Shown here: positions 7,579-16,563 of the stretch, piece by piece
How the letters are laid out: each line of letters starts with the position of its first letter
Position numbering within the stretch: position 1 is the first letter of the stretch
Assembly: GCA_021776115.1 (NCBI GenBank)
Contig: JAJFGN010000024.1
Span: 108,956-172,955 of the forward strand
Direction: 5' to 3'
Length of the DNA stretch: 64,000 nucleotides
Source: Kiloniellaceae bacterium
GTDB taxonomy: Bacteria; Pseudomonadota; Alphaproteobacteria; Kiloniellales; J153
The notes under the pieces: model-generated
Told to the model about the DNA's origin: nothing
Seen by the model: only the letters and a program-made list of their open reading frames with translations
Databases searched by the model: none
Made by a program: the position numbers and the translations under genes

Positions 7579-9018
7579 CTAACTCTCGGTCCGACCGTAT
7601 ACGTCGTCGAAGCGTACAATATCGTCCTCGCCCAGATAGTCGCCCGATTGCACCTCGATCACCAGAAGCGGCGTTTTACCCGGATTCTCCAAACGGTGCT
7701 TAGTGCGGATGGGGATGTAGGTCGACTGATTGACCTCCAGGTCGAAGGTCTCCTCGCCTCGGGTGACCCGGGCGGTACCTCGCACCACGACCCAGTGCTC
7801 GGCTCTCTGGTTATGCATTTGAAGCGATAGCTTGGCGCCGGGTTTCACTTCGAGCTGTTTAGCCTGGAAGCCCGGACCGCTGTCAATCGATTGGTAGGAG
7901 CCCCATGGGCGATACACGCGGACATGGGAGACATGCTGCTGGCTGCCCATCTCCTCCAGCCGCTTGACGACCTTCTTCACGTCTTGCGCCTGGTCCTTGC
8001 TCGCGATCAGAACCGCGTCTTGCGTGGCGACCACGAGTAGATCCTGCACGCCAACCGCGGCGAGGAGGGGACCGTCGGTGCGTACGTATGAGTTTCGGGA
8101 CCCTTCGGCGATGACCGGTCCCAAGGTTACATTTCCGTCCTGGTCTTTCTCGCCGACATCCCAAAGCGCCGACCACGAGCCGATGTCATTCCAGCCAATC
8201 TGAGTCGGCACGACCGCGGCGGACTTCGCGTGTTCCATGACTGCATAGTCGATCGACTTGGAGGGCAGGGCCGTGAAAGAGTCCGGGTCGAGGCGGAAGA
8301 AATCGAGATCTTTCTTGCCGTGCTCGATTGCCGCGCGGCAGTGCGCGGCCATACCCGGCTCTAGGCGCTCCAGTTCGTCCAGATAAGCTTGGGCGGCGAA
8401 CAGAAACATGCCGCTGTTCCAAAACCAATTACCCTCATCTAACATTTCTTGGGTCCGGTCCAGCGGTGGCTTTTCGACGAAGCGCTCGACGTGGGCACAG
8501 GTGTCGGAACCGTTGAAGGGGCTGCCCCGGCGGATGTAGCCGTAACCGGTTTCCGGCTTGGTTGGCGCCATGCCGAAGGTCACCATTGCGCCGGCGCGCG
8601 CCGCGGGTACCGCATGGGCAACCATCTCGATAAAGCCGTCCTGGTCTTCGATGATGTGGTCCGAAGGCAAAACCAACATCAAGGCCTCCGGGTCCTGGCG
8701 TGACAGCATCAGCGCGGCGACGGCGGCGGCGGGCGCGGTGTTCCGGCCCTCCGGCTCCAATACGATAGCCTGAGGAGATACACCCAGGGCGCGCGTCTGC
8801 TCGGCAACGATGAACCGGTGCTCCTCATTGCACACCAGGAGAGGCGGTCCGAAGCGCCGCGCATCCTGCACCCGCGCAAGGGTTTCTTGCAGCATGCTGC
8901 ATTCTGCATGCAGGGGCAGGAGTTGCTTAGGGTAGAGTGCCCGAGACAGAGGCCACAGCCGGGTGCCGGAGCCGCCGGAAAGAATGACGGGATAGACCTT
9001 ATTCTTGATGTCGCTCAT
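7579..9018 (-). CDS. manC: Mannose-1-phosphate guanylyltransferase / mannose-6-phosphate isomerase
   Basis: A bifunctional 479-residue enzyme that makes GDP-mannose for polysaccharide synthesis. The N-terminal nucleotidyltransferase shows VILSGGSGTRLWPLSR at residues 11-26, a catalytic surface with LVLPSDHII, and the FVEKP motif. The C-terminal 110 residues are the type II isomerase cupin: RPWGSYQSID, EVKPGAKLSLQMHNQRAEHW and YIPIRTKHRLENPG. Length fits the ManC/AlgA family. It is convergent with the SARP gene (18 bases apart) and lies 9 bases after the galE stop, so galE and manC are probably co-transcribed. Confidence 0.95.
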   Translation of the reverse strand: MSDIKNKVYPVILSGGSGTRLWPLSRALYPKQLLPLHAECSMLQETLARVQDARRFGPPLLVCNEEHRFIVAEQTRALGVSPQAIVLEPEGRNTAPAAAVAALMLSRQDPEALMLVLPSDHIIEDQDGFIEMVAHAVPAARAGAMVTFGMAPTKPETGYGYIRRGSPFNGSDTCAHVERFVEKPPLDRTQEMLDEGNWFWNSGMFLFAAQAYLDELERLEPGMAAHCRAAIEHGKKDLDFFRLDPDSFTALPSKSIDYAVMEHAKSAAVVPTQIGWNDIGSWSALWDVGEKDQDGNVTLGPVIAEGSRNSYVRTDGPLLAAVGVQDLLVVATQDAVLIASKDQAQDVKKVVKRLEEMGSQQHVSHVRVYRPWGSYQSIDSGPGFQAKQLEVKPGAKLSLQMHNQRAEHWVVVRGTARVTRGEETFDLEVNQSTYIPIRTKHRLENPGKTPLLVIEVQSGDYLGEDDIVRFDDVYGRTES

Positions 9019-9027
9019 TGTTATCGA

Positions 9028-10023
9028 CTACTGCTCCTTGGTCCGGCTTTGCTGCCAACGCCAGGCATCTGCAACCTGGGTATCCAATTCCGCTCGTTGC
9101 GGGCGCCAGCCAAGCAGGCGCCGCGCTGTCGAGGCGTCTGCGACTAGGCCGGCGGGGTCCCCCGCACGCCGGGGTCCGGTCTTCACCGGGAACGAACGGC
9201 CCGAGATACGCTGAACTGTCTCGATCACCTCGCGGACCGAAAATCCACGCTGATTGCCTAGGTTGAGCACTGCGGTTCGTCCACCCCCTATCAGATGGCG
9301 CACGGCCAGGACGTGGGCGTCAGCAAGGTCCGCGACGTGGATATAGTCTCTCACACCGGTTCCGTCCGGCGTATCGAAATCGTCGCCGAAAATTTCCATA
9401 TCGTCGCGCAAACCCTGTGCGGTCTTGATAGCGACCTCGATCAGGTGGGTCGCGTTGGCCGAGCATTGGCCGGTGCGTCCCTGTGGATCGGCGCCGGCGA
9501 CATTGAAGTAGCGCAGCGCGACGTAGTTAAAATCGTGTGCGGCGGCCGTATCGCGCAGAACCCATTCTGTCATCAGTTTCGAGGTGCCGTAGGGATTGAT
9601 TGGTACGGTCGGTGCGTCCTCGGGCACGGGAACGGAATCGGGAATGCCATACACGGCCGCGGTTGAGGAGAAGATGAAATGCCGTACGCCCGCCGTGACA
9701 CAGGCTTGGATCAGGTTGCAGCTGACGCCGGTATTGTTCCGGTAGTATTTCAGCGGGTCGGCGACCGATTCCGGCACGACAATACTGCCGGCGAAATGCA
9801 CGACCGCGGCGATATCGTGCTCTTGGATGGTCTGGGCCACGAGATCGTTATCGCCTGCGTCGCCGGTCACAAAGGGAATCGAGCTCGGCACCGCTTCGCG
9901 CCGCCCGGTGGTAAGGTTGTCCAGGACGACGACGGGGTGACCGGCCGCACCGAAGGCAAGGACGGCGTGGCTGCCAATATAGCCCGCGCCACCGGTGATC
10001 AGGACGGGAATCTGCTCACTCAT
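9028..10023 (-). CDS. galE: UDP-glucose 4-epimerase
   Basis: A 331-residue extended SDR enzyme that interconverts UDP-glucose and UDP-galactose using NAD. It has the Rossmann motif TGGAGYIGSH at about residues 10-19, the FAGSIVVPES segment, the catalytic YGTSK (Tyr-x3-Lys) near 150, and RYFNVAGADP, which is diagnostic for GalE. I chose the ATG at 10023, preceded by a GGCGG purine stretch; 23 further in-frame codons upstream look non-coding. It is first of the galE-manC pair. Confidence 0.94.
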   Translation of the reverse strand: MSEQIPVLITGGAGYIGSHAVLAFGAAGHPVVVLDNLTTGRREAVPSSIPFVTGDAGDNDLVAQTIQEHDIAAVVHFAGSIVVPESVADPLKYYRNNTGVSCNLIQACVTAGVRHFIFSSTAAVYGIPDSVPVPEDAPTVPINPYGTSKLMTEWVLRDTAAAHDFNYVALRYFNVAGADPQGRTGQCSANATHLIEVAIKTAQGLRDDMEIFGDDFDTPDGTGVRDYIHVADLADAHVLAVRHLIGGGRTAVLNLGNQRGFSVREVIETVQRISGRSFPVKTGPRRAGDPAGLVADASTARRLLGWRPQRAELDTQVADAWRWQQSRTKEQ

Positions 10024-10635
10024 ATACCGCCTATCCTTGCGCTGAATGGTGGGCCCCGGGGGACGGGCCGGTGCGCCAAGATGACTGGACAACTTCGCCT
10101 AGGCGGGTCGGCATAGAAACAGGCTGGAGCAAGCGGTTCAAGGTCAAGAGTCTTTCGGAAGCACTAGGATCGCAGGAAAGCAGATCACGGTTAATCCCGT
10201 ATTACGACGGCGGACCATCTCATTTTATTCGCAAGATGTTGGTGGCGAGGAAGCAGCTAGGTGCTAGTGCCCATCGTGAGTCATTATGCGCGATGAAAAA
10301 AGGTGGACCGAAAAACAATAGAAAGAACAATTGTTTATCGTAATAAGCTAATCTGTTTTATGAAAAATAATGACGGAGTGGGCGCCTTTTAGGTTATCGG
10401 GCGCCGCGCCGAATCATGCAACACCAGATGCTGCGTGCTCAAGCGATAACGCTGGGATAACGCTGTTGGCCTTATAAATCTCGAAATGGCCGATTTTCGG
10501 GCTGCGCTCGGGGGTACGGATGCCGATCTATCCCAAGGAGGCAGCAAGTTAGGGCCAACGCGCAAAAAATAGCGCGATGTCCGGCGGGATGCCGGGCCAA
10601 CGAAAAACGGGATCGGGCAACAGGGGTAGAAATCA
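10024..10635. other. Long intergenic region upstream of the Tad locus
   Basis: 612 bases between galE (minus) and the Flp pilin gene (plus). No supported gene is present: the ORFs found lack family features and overlap low-complexity, AT-rich sequence. It must hold the galE and flp promoters. Two items stand out: TTAA-N7-TTAC at 10191-10205, close to a CtrA box (CtrA drives pilus genes in Caulobacter), and a tandem decamer at 10445-10465. The stretch around 10290-10380 is very A/T-rich, in contrast to the rest. Confidence 0.6.
10445..10465 (+). promoter_or_regulatory. Tandem decamer GATAACGCTG at an 11-base period
   Basis: GATAACGCTG occurs at 10445-10454 and again at 10456-10465. One turn of spacing in direct orientation about 170 bases before the pilin start suggests a site for a regulator that binds head-to-tail. 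It could also be a chance duplication by slippage. Confidence 0.4.
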
Positions 10636-10836
10636 ATGACAAAACTCGGACTCTCTCTACGTCGCATGCTAGGGGACAAACGGGGCATTTCATCGGTTGA
10701 ATATGCGCTGCTGCTCGCCGTCATTGGCGCCGGCATCGCTGTAGCGGCGGGAACGCTCAGCAATTCGATTGCCGAGGAGATGACCAAATCCGCCGAATGC
10801 ATCGACGGCACCAACCCAGACTGCGCGCAGGGATAG
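10636..10836 (+). CDS. flp: Flp-type type IVb pilin
   Basis: The 66-residue prepilin of the Tad pilus. It has a short basic leader ending in KRG, then the processing site G/ISSVEYALLLAVIGAGIAV, where the prepilin peptidase cuts after Gly and Glu-Tyr at positions +5/+6 are the Flp hallmark; the hydrophobic segment follows. The small C-terminal part holds two Cys (C-I-D-G-T-N-P-D-C), which could form a disulphide loop in the mature pilin, a feature many Flp pilins lack. It opens the Tad locus and is followed by cpaB after 67 bases, a gap in which high expression of the pilin alone could be set. Confidence 0.93.
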   Translation: MTKLGLSLRRMLGDKRGISSVEYALLLAVIGAGIAVAAGTLSNSIAEEMTKSAECIDGTNPDCAQG

Positions 10837-10903
10837 GCGGTATCGGTCGGCCCGGCGTCTGAGGGGCGCCGCGCTTGAGCCGTTACGGCCCGGATCACCT
10901 AAT

Positions 10904-11893
10904 ATGCAACCGCGCGCGCTCGTCACATTTGCTGTGGCTGTGGTCCTGGCTGGGATCTCGGTTGCTTTGGCGCGTGCCTGGCTGACTTCTGTCCAGGGTC
11001 GGCAGCCGTCCACCGCAACGTCCCAGCCGGCCGATGGTCCCGAAGCGATTCAACTTGTGATCGCGGCGCGGCCCTTGCGCTATGGCGACAAGCTGCAGCC
11101 TGAGGACGTCAAGCTTGCTGCTTGGCCCAAAGCGGCAGTGCCACCGGGTGCGCTGCATTCGCTTGAGCGGCTGACCGGAATGCCGGGAGACCTTGAGCCC
11201 ATCGTGATGCGCCCGATCGAGGCCAACGAGCCGGTCTTGACCAGTAAAATCACTGGGTTTGGCGCGCCGACACGTTTGGCTGCCACAATCGCACCCGGCA
11301 TGCGCGCCACCACCGTTAGCACGGACGGCGCCCCGGAAATGGCGGCCTTGATCGGTCCTGGCGATAGGGTCGACGTCCTAATTGCACGTGACGTGTCGCC
11401 CGCTGGGCAGGACCGGCAACTACTCTCCGACGTCTTGCTGCGCGACGTCCGTGTGCTGGGCCTGGATCAGGACGCGGGCGGACCGTCTTCCTCAAATCGG
11501 CGTGTACGGTCGGTGACCCTTGAGGTTTCGGTGGAGCAGGCGCAGAAGCTCGTCATCGCGCAAAAGATCGGTACGCTGTCCTTGGCCCTTCGGGGCGTCA
11601 AGGGCGGAGACGTCGGCGTGAGCCGCCCGATATCGTCCCGCGACCTGCCGGCCGGGCGCGTGACCGAGGCGGGCTGGGGCGGGGAAAAGTCACCCAAAGC
11701 CACCTTAGCGCAGCTTTTGGCGCAACCAAGCGCCGACCCCGGCCCAGAACTATCTGGGGCAGCGGTGCGGGTGTTCCGTGGATTGGAGGTGTCGGATTAC
11801 GAGGTCGCGCCGGAGACCCCACGCGGCACGGGGCGTGCGATTGATGCGGCCAAGTCGCGCGCAGGCGATGGCGGTCTGGAGTGGCCGAAATGA
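10904..11893 (+). CDS. cpaB: Tad pilus assembly protein CpaB/RcpC
   Basis: A 329-residue periplasmic protein anchored by one N-terminal membrane segment (residues about 6-26). The SAF-type domain follows, seen as VIAARPLRYGDKLQPEDVKLAAWP around 45-70, then the family region with DRVDVLIARDVSPAG. The C-terminal 60 residues are Pro/Gly/Ser-rich. CpaB stabilises the secretin pore of the Tad machine. Its end overlaps the cpaC start. Confidence 0.9.
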   Translation: MQPRALVTFAVAVVLAGISVALARAWLTSVQGRQPSTATSQPADGPEAIQLVIAARPLRYGDKLQPEDVKLAAWPKAAVPPGALHSLERLTGMPGDLEPIVMRPIEANEPVLTSKITGFGAPTRLAATIAPGMRATTVSTDGAPEMAALIGPGDRVDVLIARDVSPAGQDRQLLSDVLLRDVRVLGLDQDAGGPSSSNRRVRSVTLEVSVEQAQKLVIAQKIGTLSLALRGVKGGDVGVSRPISSRDLPAGRVTEAGWGGEKSPKATLAQLLAQPSADPGPELSGAAVRVFRGLEVSDYEVAPETPRGTGRAIDAAKSRAGDGGLEWPK

Positions 11894-13353
11894 AACCGCG
11901 CCTTTTCCCTGGCGCGAGGTTCCTTTCCCAACTTTGGCGCACTGCCGCCGGCGTTATAGCGCTGTGGATGGTCCTGCTTGGGTCGCCGGTTACCGTCCAC
12001 GCCGTGACCGTTTTGTTGAGCGACGACAGTATGCACGCGGGCGAGTTGAGCGTACCGATAGATAAGTCGCAAATTCTTCGTCTTGATGTTCCGTTTGCGG
12101 ACCTCCTGATCGGCAACGCCGATGTCGCCGACGTCATGGCCCTGACCGACCGCACGATCTACGTGCTGGGCAAGGCGGTCGGGTCGACCAGCCTAATGAT
12201 CTATGGTCGTAACAGATCCCTTCTGGCCGTGTTGGATGTCGTCGTCGGCCCTGACGCCGAAGGCCTGAACGCCAAGTTGCGCCAGTTAGTGCCCAGCGAG
12301 GTGATCGAGGTCCACACCTTAAACGGCTCTCTCGTCCTCAGCGGCCTTGTCTCCAGCGCCGGACGCATGGCCAAGATTGTGACTCTTGCCGAACGCTTCG
12401 CGCCGGGGCTTGTCACCAATCTGCTTTCCGTGCGCGGTAGCCAGCAGGTCATGCTGAAGGTGCGTTTCGTCGAAGTATCGCGAAACGCGCTCAAGCGTCT
12501 CGGTCTCAATTTCGATATCTTCAATGGCGATTTCAGCTTCACCTCCGGCAATGCCTTCGGCGGAAACCCCGCCGGACTGGGCGGTGTCCGGGGCGCCGGT
12601 ATTGCGGCCGACACCTTCGGCGCGGGGCTATTCGCGGGCAGTTTCGGCGCCGCCAGTCTACGCCTGTTGTTTGAAGCCCTCGAAACCAAGGGTATGGCCA
12701 AAACCCTGGCGGAGCCAAACCTGATCGCCTTATCGGGCGATACCGCTAGCTTCCTTGCCGGTGGTGAGTTCCCCATCGAAGTTGCGCAAAGCGGTGCGTC
12801 CGCTACCGGCGACGCGGCGATCACCGTCGAGTTCAAGGAATTTGGAATCTCGCTATCCTTCACGCCGACCGTCTTGGACGACGGCCTGATCAACATGGTG
12901 GTGAGCCCTGAGGTCAGCGCGCTCGATTTTTCAGTCTCCGTAAACGGCACGCCGGGTCTGACGACACGCCGGGCGACAACCACGGTCGAATTGCGCGACG
13001 GCCAGACCTTTGCCATCGCCGGGCTGCTGCAGGAGGATTTCCGGGACGCGGTCCGCCAGGTGCCGCTGCTGGGCGATGTTCCCATTCTGGGCAGTCTGTT
13101 TCGCAGCAGCGAGTACCAGCGCAACGAAAGCGAACTAGTCATCATTGTGGAGCCGCATCTGGTTCGCCCGGCGCCGGTCGGCGCCCTCGCGACCCCGGCC
13201 GATAATCTGATCCCGCCGCGTGAACTGGATCTCTGGCTCTATGGTCTCACCGAAGCGCCAGAATCGGGCACGGCGCCGGAGACCTCGGGTGGAGAATTGA
13301 GCGCTGCGGAACTGGGCGGAGAGGCCGGCACACGTGGGCACATTCTGAAATGA
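11890..13353 (+). CDS. cpaC: Tad pilus outer-membrane secretin CpaC/RcpA
   Basis: A 487-residue secretin that forms the pilus pore. A signal peptide ends near VTVHA; then a plug-like N-terminal domain (IGNADVADVMALTDRTIYVLGKAVG) and a BON-like region (TLNGSLVLSGLVSSAGRM). The secretin domain carries VMLKVRFVEVSRN and the signature VPLLGDVPILGSLFRS near residue 395. The C-terminal tail is acidic. I chose ATG 11890, which overlaps the cpaB stop as ATGA; a GTG at 11881 adds three residues. Confidence 0.93.
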   Translation: MKPRLFPGARFLSQLWRTAAGVIALWMVLLGSPVTVHAVTVLLSDDSMHAGELSVPIDKSQILRLDVPFADLLIGNADVADVMALTDRTIYVLGKAVGSTSLMIYGRNRSLLAVLDVVVGPDAEGLNAKLRQLVPSEVIEVHTLNGSLVLSGLVSSAGRMAKIVTLAERFAPGLVTNLLSVRGSQQVMLKVRFVEVSRNALKRLGLNFDIFNGDFSFTSGNAFGGNPAGLGGVRGAGIAADTFGAGLFAGSFGAASLRLLFEALETKGMAKTLAEPNLIALSGDTASFLAGGEFPIEVAQSGASATGDAAITVEFKEFGISLSFTPTVLDDGLINMVVSPEVSALDFSVSVNGTPGLTTRRATTTVELRDGQTFAIAGLLQEDFRDAVRQVPLLGDVPILGSLFRSSEYQRNESELVIIVEPHLVRPAPVGALATPADNLIPPRELDLWLYGLTEAPESGTAPETSGGELSAAELGGEAGTRGHILK

Positions 13354-13664
13354 GCCGGGTTGCACGACCGACATGGTGCGCGGCGGCCGCTGCCGCACTC
13401 TTTGGACTCGCATCCTGCGCGGAGATCGAATTGGAATCCGGTGCGCCGGAACCGTCCGTCACCGGCAACATGGGTAAGGATTTCGGCAATGCCGTCTCGC
13501 ACAACACGGCCCAACACATCGTAGACCCGGTCCCGGCAAACGCCTTGGCGGGTGCGCCTGCGCTCGATGGGGCACGGGCCGCGGCCGCGTATCGCCGTTA
13601 TCGCACCGGCACAGTTATCGCTCCGGAAGCAGTCGAGACTACGAATTTCGGTCGGGACCAGTAG
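13350..13664 (+). CDS. Small Tad-locus lipoprotein (possible CpaD-like or pilotin role)
   Basis: A 104-residue secreted protein. The signal peptide ends with a lipobox LASC, Cys23. The mature part has DFGNAVSHNTAQHIVDP, similar to the central phrase of CpaD and of short Tad-locus lipoproteins, and a C-terminal DGARAAAAYRRYRTG repeat-like segment. It overlaps cpaC by 4 bases (ATGA). No full CpaD is found in the locus, so this is probably the outer-membrane partner of the secretin. That role is inferred from position and size. Confidence 0.7.
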   Translation: MSRVARPTWCAAAAAALFGLASCAEIELESGAPEPSVTGNMGKDFGNAVSHNTAQHIVDPVPANALAGAPALDGARAAAAYRRYRTGTVIAPEAVETTNFGRDQ

Positions 13665-13672
13665 GGGGCACC

Positions 13673-15370
13673 GTGATTGGGGGTATAAGGCAAAGGGGGT
13701 CGCGGCGCGGAGCAGCGCGGCTGTTGGGCGCTGAGGACGGCGCGGTTGCCCCGATTTTGGCTGTGGCGTTGGTGGGACTGCTCGGCCTTGTCGGATTGGT
13801 CTTCGATTTCGGCCGGGCATGGATTTTCCAGACCGATCTGCAAGCCGCGGTCGACGCCGCCGCCTTGGCTGGCGCGACGCAGTTCGATGGAAGGCCCGGC
13901 GCGCGAGCGCGGGCCGTTGCCATGGCGGCCAGCGCGGCAACCCGCAACTCGGACACTCTCACGGCGCGCTTGGACTCTGCTTCGGTGGATTTCGACACCG
14001 CTTTCGCTTGCGAGGCGGAAGGCTGCGCGATGACGAACGGATCGTTTCGATTCTATTCGAGCTTGACTCCACGTAGCGATGCGCTCAGCGACGCCGAGGC
14101 GAAATTTGTTGAGGTCAAGATAGAGCGCAGCTTGCGTCTGGCACTGGCTAGTTTGGCTGGCGCACCTGCCACGGTGACACCGCGCGCTTCCGCAACCGGC
14201 ACCTGGGAGCGCTATGCCTGCGGCCGGGCGGCCCTCTTGATCTGCAATCCCGATGAGCCGCCCGGTAACCGCGACCTGCGCGCCGCCTTCGATCCAGAAC
14301 CTCATATCGGCAAGGGCATAACCTTGCGTCCAGGCGCCGCGCCGGGCGCGGGTGCGATGGCCTGGCTCGCGGCCGTGACCTGCGACCCGGCCAACGACAC
14401 TTGTGTGACGGCGACCGGGACTGGGGCGGTCGCCGACGTCCTGGGGCGAGTCCTGCCCGCGCAGTCGTGTATTGGCGACGCCCCTCTCTCACCTGCCGCG
14501 ACCGGCGATCTGGCGGCGGCGATCAATACCCGGCTCGACATTTACGCGGGACCTGGCCCGTCGCTCGATCCAGATTTTCAGCCCAGTCCGAACTTCTTGA
14601 GCGGGTTGGTTCCACAAGCTGGCGCCGTTGCGGGTGGGAAGCTTCTCGCGTGCGATTTTCCCGGAGCCCTGGAGCCCGCGGCGCAGCCGTTTCTGGGGCC
14701 GGGGCGGCATCCGCCCCTGGGAACCGAACCCTTGGAGCATGTCGGCTATCCACGCGACAACTGCGCCTATCCGCGCGCCGATGGCACCGCCCCGTCCGAC
14801 AATTGCATGGCCGTACCGCCGGGCGGTTCGGGACTGCCCGCGGGACGCGCCCTGGGGTCCGGCACCTGGGATCTCCCCGCTTACATGGCGCATCACCACC
14901 CGGCCCTCGAGTTTTCGGGGTGGACGTTCAACGCCTGTCCCGCAGGCGCTTGCCGCCTGGGCGCAGACGGCGCTGTCGACTTGGATGGGAACGGACGGCT
15001 TAGCCGTTGGGAAGTCAATGTCTGGGAACAGGACGGTCACCCACCGATCTATGGCCGGCCGCAATGCTTTGGCGGTGGAACGGCGGCCTTGCCGCAAGCC
15101 CCGGCGGACTCGCCTCGTGCCGCCGACCGCCGGCTACTTGGCGCTGTTGCCGCCAACTGCCAGGCAATCGTCACCGCCTTTGGCGCGAACGCCTTACGCG
15201 GCGATCGAGTATTGCCGCTGGCCAGCGGCACGCCGACGCTCAGCTTGTTTTTGAGCGAGGCGGTAGGGGAGCTAGCACCCGATGCGCTTTACGTGGAAAT
15301 CCTTGGTTCCAGGGCCGTGACCGGTACGCCGCCACTCGTGACCCGCGACCGCGTGGTGTTGAGCGAATGA
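13673..15370 (+). CDS. TadG-like pilus protein with an embedded EF-hand-type loop
   Basis: A 565-residue protein, GTG start behind a G-rich stretch. The N-terminus has the TadE/G pattern: a basic leader, then GAVAPILAVALVGLLGLVGLVFDFGRAW as the membrane segment and the phrase DLQAAVDAAALAGA that marks the Tad N-terminal domain. The rest is extracytoplasmic and rich in Gly, Pro and Cys. At residues 436-447 the sequence DLDGNGRLSRWE meets every position of the 12-residue EF-hand loop, preceded by GADGAV. Calcium binding in a pilus-tip or adhesin-like protein is therefore plausible. It ends in an ATGA overlap with the next gene. Confidence 0.85.
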   Translation: MIGGIRQRGSRRGAARLLGAEDGAVAPILAVALVGLLGLVGLVFDFGRAWIFQTDLQAAVDAAALAGATQFDGRPGARARAVAMAASAATRNSDTLTARLDSASVDFDTAFACEAEGCAMTNGSFRFYSSLTPRSDALSDAEAKFVEVKIERSLRLALASLAGAPATVTPRASATGTWERYACGRAALLICNPDEPPGNRDLRAAFDPEPHIGKGITLRPGAAPGAGAMAWLAAVTCDPANDTCVTATGTGAVADVLGRVLPAQSCIGDAPLSPAATGDLAAAINTRLDIYAGPGPSLDPDFQPSPNFLSGLVPQAGAVAGGKLLACDFPGALEPAAQPFLGPGRHPPLGTEPLEHVGYPRDNCAYPRADGTAPSDNCMAVPPGGSGLPAGRALGSGTWDLPAYMAHHHPALEFSGWTFNACPAGACRLGADGAVDLDGNGRLSRWEVNVWEQDGHPPIYGRPQCFGGGTAALPQAPADSPRAADRRLLGAVAANCQAIVTAFGANALRGDRVLPLASGTPTLSLFLSEAVGELAPDALYVEILGSRAVTGTPPLVTRDRVVLSE

Positions 15371-15918
15371 CTTGGAAGTCGAGCATAGGACGGCATCCAC
15401 AACGGCGTGCTTGCGGCGGGACCGCCTCAGTGGAGTTTGTCCTAATACTACCGTTACTCCTCGCCCTCTTCGCTCTCGCTGTCGATGGCGGACGGATGCT
15501 GGCGGACTATCACGCCGTTTCAAAGAGCGTGCGCGACGCCACCCGCTTTTTAGCGCGGACGGAAGCGAGGCCCGGGGCATGCGCTGCAGGAAACCTCGAT
15601 CGCGGTCAGGCGAATGTGGCGGGCGCCATACGCTTGGTCCTGACCGGCCGGATCGATGGCGATCCTTTCACCGAAAATCTGGTCGGTGGGTGGCGCGCCG
15701 AGAACCTGAGTGAAGCGGCGACCGGGATCGGCGTCTCGCTCGAGTGCCTGGACAACTCCGGTGCCGCGCTCAACGGGCTTTATGCAGGCGTCGTGGCCAT
15801 ACCCGTCGTTGTCGTTCGCGCTCGTGTACCGTTTCAGCTCGGCCCCGCGCGCTCGCTCGGCCTTGGTCCGAGTTTCTCCTTGAGTGTTGCACACAAAAGC
15901 GCCGTGACCGGGATCTAG
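15367..15918 (+). CDS. TadE-like minor pilin 1
   Basis: A 183-residue pseudopilin. The start ATG at 15367 overlaps the tadG-like stop (ATGA); an open frame continues upstream but only inside that gene. The basic leader is followed by GGTASVEFVLILPLLLALFALAVDGGRML, with Glu at the TadE-type position after the cleavable Gly. The C-terminal half holds two Cys and beta-rich segments. TadE/TadF pseudopilins are cleaved by the locus's prepilin peptidase. Confidence 0.85.
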   Translation: MTWKSSIGRHPQRRACGGTASVEFVLILPLLLALFALAVDGGRMLADYHAVSKSVRDATRFLARTEARPGACAAGNLDRGQANVAGAIRLVLTGRIDGDPFTENLVGGWRAENLSEAATGIGVSLECLDNSGAALNGLYAGVVAIPVVVVRARVPFQLGPARSLGLGPSFSLSVAHKSAVTGI

Positions 15919-15933
15919 AAGGGCAAGGAACGA

Positions 15934-16563
15934 ATGGGATTCACGGCAACACACAAGGTGACGGCACAAACCGGGCCTGCGCGTTTTCGCCCCGGCTGCC
16001 GCGGCACCTCCACGGTGGAGTTTGCGCTCGTCACACTTATGTTTCTTGTTGCCGTTCTGGGCGTCGTGGATTTCGCGCGCGCCCTTTGGCAATGGAACCT
16101 GGCGGTGCGCGCGACCCAGGTCGGGGTGCGGGCGGCCGTTGTGCGCGACATTGCGGCCCTGAATTTTCGCCGTTTCGACGGTACGCTGGCCGCCCCGATC
16201 GGCGATCCGGTTCCAGTGGCGGCGATCGCACCCAATCCGACGATTTGTACGCGCGATGGCTGCGGCGCATCTCTTATGTCCTTGGATCCCGACTTTCTCG
16301 ACGCCGCCGCGTTCGACCGCATCGTGACGCCCATGCGCGCCTACGATCGGCGGATCGGCGCCGACAACGTGATCGTTGAGTACCGTCATGTCGGGTTGGG
16401 CCTGGCGGGCAATCCGGTTGGACCGGATATCGATCCGGTCATTACCGTACGGCTACGCGATCTGAGTTTCGAGTTCCTGGCAATCGCGTTTCTCCAACTC
16501 CCGGCAATCGGACTGCCCGATTTCCGGGCCAGTCTGACGGCGGAAGACGGTCGTGGCTCATGA
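15934..16563 (+). CDS. TadE/TadF-like minor pilin 2
   Basis: A 209-residue pseudopilin. It has a 20-odd residue leader, then CRGTSTVEFALVTLMFLVAVLGVVDFARALW, the pseudopilin pattern with Glu five residues after the processed Gly. Two Cys in ICTRDGCG may form a small loop. It overlaps cpaE by 4 bases. Whether it corresponds to TadE or TadF cannot be told from sequence alone. Confidence 0.85.
   Translation: MGFTATHKVTAQTGPARFRPGCRGTSTVEFALVTLMFLVAVLGVVDFARALWQWNLAVRATQVGVRAAVVRDIAALNFRRFDGTLAAPIGDPVPVAAIAPNPTICTRDGCGASLMSLDPDFLDAAAFDRIVTPMRAYDRRIGADNVIVEYRHVGLGLAGNPVGPDIDPVITVRLRDLSFEFLAIAFLQLPAIGLPDFRASLTAEDGRGS

Noticed and set aside
15007..15366. Upstream extension of the TadE-like frame.
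   Set aside because: It lies in another frame of the TadG-like gene; the ATGA overlap at 15367 is the natural start.
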